Below, piece after piece: positions 61,789 to 64,000 of a stretch of 64,000 nt of DNA. The notes beneath the pieces were generated by a model, which was given only the letters and a program-made list of their open reading frames with translations, ran no database searches and was not told the origin of the DNA. The translations under genes and the position numbers were made by a program. This stretch comes from Mycobacterium sp. E796 (lineage in GTDB: Bacteria; Actinomycetota; Actinomycetes; Mycobacteriales; Mycobacteriaceae). Within the stretch, counting starts at the first letter, position 1. Each line of letters starts with the position of its first letter. The stretch is taken from the NCBI RefSeq assembly GCF_001672815.1, contig NZ_LZKK01000033.1, positions 1-64,000 on the forward strand, written 5' to 3'.

Positions 61789-62025
61789 ATGACCACAGCA
61801 ATCACCGCGCACGACCCCGTCGAGCAATGCGCGGCGCAAGGACGTGACGATCTCAGTTCGGCAGTCGCAAGACTCAACTCGAATGCCTACAGCGATCTCG
61901 TCGAATTGAAGCCGCGCTGGCAACTCACTGAAGAAGAGATCGTCCACGCGGCGATCACGGTGATCTTGGTGGCCCTCGTGGCGGTGATCTGCGTCGCGGG
62001 CGGCGCGATCGTGACTATGGGTTAG
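61789..62025 (+). CDS. Small single-pass membrane protein
   Basis: The 78-residue product starts MTTAITAHDPVEQCAAQGRD. It has an acidic soluble N-terminal half and a hydrophobic helix over about residues 53-76 (HAAITVILVALVAVICVAGG). No family was recognised. The upstream site is GGGGGCTG, moderate. It could also be a secreted peptide precursor. Confidence 0.6.
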   Translation: MTTAITAHDPVEQCAAQGRDDLSSAVARLNSNAYSDLVELKPRWQLTEEEIVHAAITVILVALVAVICVAGGAIVTMG

Positions 62026-62050
62026 CACCCGGTCCGCCCGACGCATCCGA

Positions 62051-62163
62051 TCAGGACGCGATGAACGCGAGCAGATCTGGGTTGAGAACTTCCACGTCGG
62101 CCGGCCAGATCCTCAGTCGTTAAAGAAGATCTCGACACCGTCCGACGTGGTGATGGTAGGCAC
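62051..62163 (-). pseudogene. Remnant of a non-heme haloperoxidase/alpha-beta hydrolase gene
   Basis: From a GTG at 62163 with GGAGGGG upstream, the reverse strand reads MPTITTSDGVEIFFND, then a TGA where a Trp codon is expected, then GSGRP. This matches the conserved N-terminus of chloroperoxidase-type hydrolases. At 62098, in another frame, DVEVLNPDLLAFIAS plus stop matches their C-terminus. About 240 residues are missing between the two. The gene has been reduced by an internal deletion and a stop mutation. Confidence 0.7.
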
Positions 62164-62274
62164 AGTCGTCCCCTCCAGTCGCCTGTCGCGGGCACTCGCG
62201 GCGATCGAATGACAGTCAACCGCAAGTCACAAGTTTTTTCTCGCGGGCTTTGCGGCGGTTGAGTGTGCGTCCGA

Positions 62275-62841
62275 TCAATCGTGTTTCGCCTCGTAGCGCA
62301 GCAGGACGGTGCCGCCCGGGAAGGTGCGGTTCTCCAACAGTCGCAACGAGATCCATGAGGGCAGTGTCGGGAAGAACGGGGTGCCGCCGCCCACGGCAGC
62401 GGGTGTGACCACGATCCGGTATTCGTCCACCAGTCCGGCTTGGACGATCGGTGCGGCCAGCGTCGCGCCGCCCACCTCCAGCCTGCCGTCGGTTTCGGCT
62501 TTCAGCTTCGTTACCACCTCGACCGGGTCACCACGTTCCAGGCGGGAGTTCCAGTCGACGGACTCCAAGGTGCGCGAGAACACGACCTTGGGCATGTCGC
62601 GCCAGATGTGAGCGAAGTCGACAATCAGGGGGGTGGCGTCCGGGGACTTGTCGGCGGTCGGCCAGTACGCGGACATCAGTTCGTAGAGCCGCCGGCCGTA
62701 GAACGACAAGGCGGTCTCCCGCTCGAAGTCGTTCCAGTACTGGTGAAGTTCTTCGCTCGGCTCGGACCAGTCGATGTTGCCTTGTGCATCGGCGATGTAC
62801 CCGTCCACCGACACGTTGAAGCCATAGATGAGTTTGCCCAT
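62275..62841 (-). CDS. RibD C-terminal/DHFR-like reductase
   Basis: The product has 188 residues from the ATG at 62841 (MGKLIYGFNVSVDGYIADAQ). It matches the RibD_C family: SLDGYIAD-type start, VVFSRTLESVDW, LEVGGATLAAPIVQAGLVDE, and GGGTPFFP. These proteins are NAD(P)H-dependent reductases related to dihydrofolate reductase; the substrate here is unknown. Confidence 0.92.
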   Translation of the reverse strand: MGKLIYGFNVSVDGYIADAQGNIDWSEPSEELHQYWNDFERETALSFYGRRLYELMSAYWPTADKSPDATPLIVDFAHIWRDMPKVVFSRTLESVDWNSRLERGDPVEVVTKLKAETDGRLEVGGATLAAPIVQAGLVDEYRIVVTPAAVGGGTPFFPTLPSWISLRLLENRTFPGGTVLLRYEAKHD

Positions 62842-62885
62842 ACAGATCAGACTGCCCTGGAGGGCGAAACTGATCGCCACTCACG

Positions 62886-64000
62886 TCACGACATTTCGAC
62901 GACTTGGTCAGTCAGCGAGCGCCCCGGAACCGCCGCGGAGGCGGATACCTCGGAACGGACGTGCGGCAGGGTGAGACTGATGACCACGGTCGCGGCGATG
63001 AAGGCGAGCGCCAGCCACCAGCCGAGGTCGAAGTCGCGCACCGAGGCGGTGGGCCCCAGGGCGGTCACCAGGATAGCCACGCCCAGCGCCGAGGCCACCT
63101 GGCGACCGGAGTTGACCAGCGCCGAACCCGTGGCGGCGCGTGCCGGCGGCAGGGCGGTCGCGCCGGCGGCCATGAGAGTGCTCAGCGTCAGTCCGACCCC
63201 GATTCCGCTGAGCAGCATGCTGGGCAGCAGATCGGTCACGTAATGTGGCGCGGCCCCGGCGAAGACGATTCGCCAAACTAGGGAGGCGGCGAACAGCGCG
63301 CTTCCGATCGCGGCCACCGGGCCGGGACCGATGCGGTGGACGAGCCGGGCGGACCCGAAGGTGACGATCGGTACCAGGGCCGGGCTGGGCGCCATCGCGA
63401 GACCGGTGCGCAACACGCTGTAGTGCCAAATATTCTGACACCAAAGCGAGTTCGACAGCAGCATGATGGCGAAGGCGGCGCCGAAGCAGAAGAACGCAAC
63501 GTTCGCGACAGCGAAATTGCGGATCTTCAGCAGCGGCAGTTCGAGCAGCGGGTGCGGGTGCCGCGCCGTCCGCCACAGGAACGCCGCCGTACCCAGCAAT
63601 GCGAGCGCCGCCAACGCGACCGTCCCTGCCGAGACCCATCCCCAAATGGGCGCCTGCACCAGCGCACCGGTCAGGGCGGCCACCGCGACGATCAACAGGG
63701 CACTGCCGACGAGGTCGGGCATTCGCTCGTCGCGACGGGCCGGTTCGAACGGCAGGACACGGCGGCCGAGGAGCCACGCCGCGAGCCCGACAGGCAGGTT
63801 CACCAGGAAGACCCACCGCCAGCTGACGGTGACCAGGAGCCCGCCGAGCACTGGGCCGCAGACCGCGGCCAGCCCGCCGACGGCGGCCCAGCCACGGGCC
63901 GCGTTGGTACGACGATGCGGTTCCACCGAGGCCATCAGCAAAGCCAGGGAGGTCGGCAGTTGCGCGGCGGCGCCGACGGATTGCAGGACGCGGGCGGCCA
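62886..64000 (-). CDS. MFS drug transporter (DHA2-type), 5' end outside window
   Basis: The frame is open to the right edge, so the N-terminus is missing. The visible part starts in AARVLQSVGAAAQLPTSLAL, the motif of MFS helix 4, and contains about 10 further helices. GPVLGGLLVTVSWRWVFLVN (motif C region) and a long C-terminal half follow. The pattern fits 14-helix DHA2 drug:H+ antiporters such as EmrB. Confidence 0.9.
   Translation of the reverse strand, partial: AARVLQSVGAAAQLPTSLALLMASVEPHRRTNAARGWAAVGGLAAVCGPVLGGLLVTVSWRWVFLVNLPVGLAAWLLGRRVLPFEPARRDERMPDLVGSALLIVAVAALTGALVQAPIWGWVSAGTVALAALALLGTAAFLWRTARHPHPLLELPLLKIRNFAVANVAFFCFGAAFAIMLLSNSLWCQNIWHYSVLRTGLAMAPSPALVPIVTFGSARLVHRIGPGPVAAIGSALFAASLVWRIVFAGAAPHYVTDLLPSMLLSGIGVGLTLSTLMAAGATALPPARAATGSALVNSGRQVASALGVAILVTALGPTASVRDFDLGWWLALAFIAATVVISLTLPHVRSEVSASAAVPGRSLTDQVVEMS

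Overview
The window is high-GC DNA from a slow-growing Mycobacterium. The evidence is a PE_PGRS gene cut by the left edge, two PPE genes (one a PPE-lipase fusion), a 13E12-type HNH gene, a WhiB4-like regulator, a mycothiol-dependent isomerase-family gene, an F420-type luciferase-like oxidoreductase and very frequent GTG starts. The order isomerase-like gene / NTF2-like gene / rmlA / aminotransferase / large Fe-S reductase matches my recollection of the M. tuberculosis Rv0332-Rv0338c neighbourhood, with other genes inserted. PE_PGRS genes and a PPE-type LipY suggest the marinum/kansasii side of the slow growers rather than the M. avium complex; that placement is inference.

Layout. 1-12.9 kb: PE_PGRS (partial), isomerase-like/NTF2-like/rmlA operon, YibE/F membrane protein and PLP aminotransferase, a PPE gene, two tandem small secreted paralogues, the Rv0338c-type Fe-S reductase, and a membrane-anchored Hsp70-like protein with a Thr/Pro-rich partner. 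13-18.4 kb: two-component system facing a WhiB4-like gene, PPE-lipase, 13E12/HNH gene. 18.9-25.8 kb: MarR-LLM-amidohydrolase cassette, PEBP protein, GGDEF protein, FAD monooxygenase, TetR with a coupled small membrane protein. 26-36.9 kb: metabolic genes (zwf, lipase-like, CitE-like, lipoprotein, cNMP-sensor/RHH fusion, fructosamine-kinase-like, M42 peptidase, LEH-like protein, two FAD oxidoreductases).

36.9-45.4 kb is framed by two paralogous large ATPase-LuxR regulators. Their upstream regions share an identical 18-bp element. Between them lie a GGDEF gene and a translationally coupled SRPBCC/DUF899 pair. 45.4-53.6 kb: alpha/beta hydrolase, a four-repeat secreted protein, a MazEF-type toxin-antitoxin pair, PEP-mutase-like protein, cold-shock protein, exported FKBP, DCC protein, and a coupled serine-hydrolase/ATP-grasp pair. 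53.8-64 kb: MFS transporters, a DUF1036 operon, a GAF-EAL phosphodiesterase followed by a GGDEF cyclase, dehydrogenase and small genes, a haloperoxidase remnant, and an MFS transporter cut by the right edge.

Themes. Cyclic-nucleotide signalling is dense: three membrane GGDEF proteins, one EAL protein and one cNMP-binding protein. Several regulators or target genes have clear palindromic operators next to them (MarR, TetR, the LEH-like gene, the PPE-lipase). Two degraded genes are visible in non-coding gaps. No tRNA, rRNA, CRISPR array or complete insertion sequence was seen.
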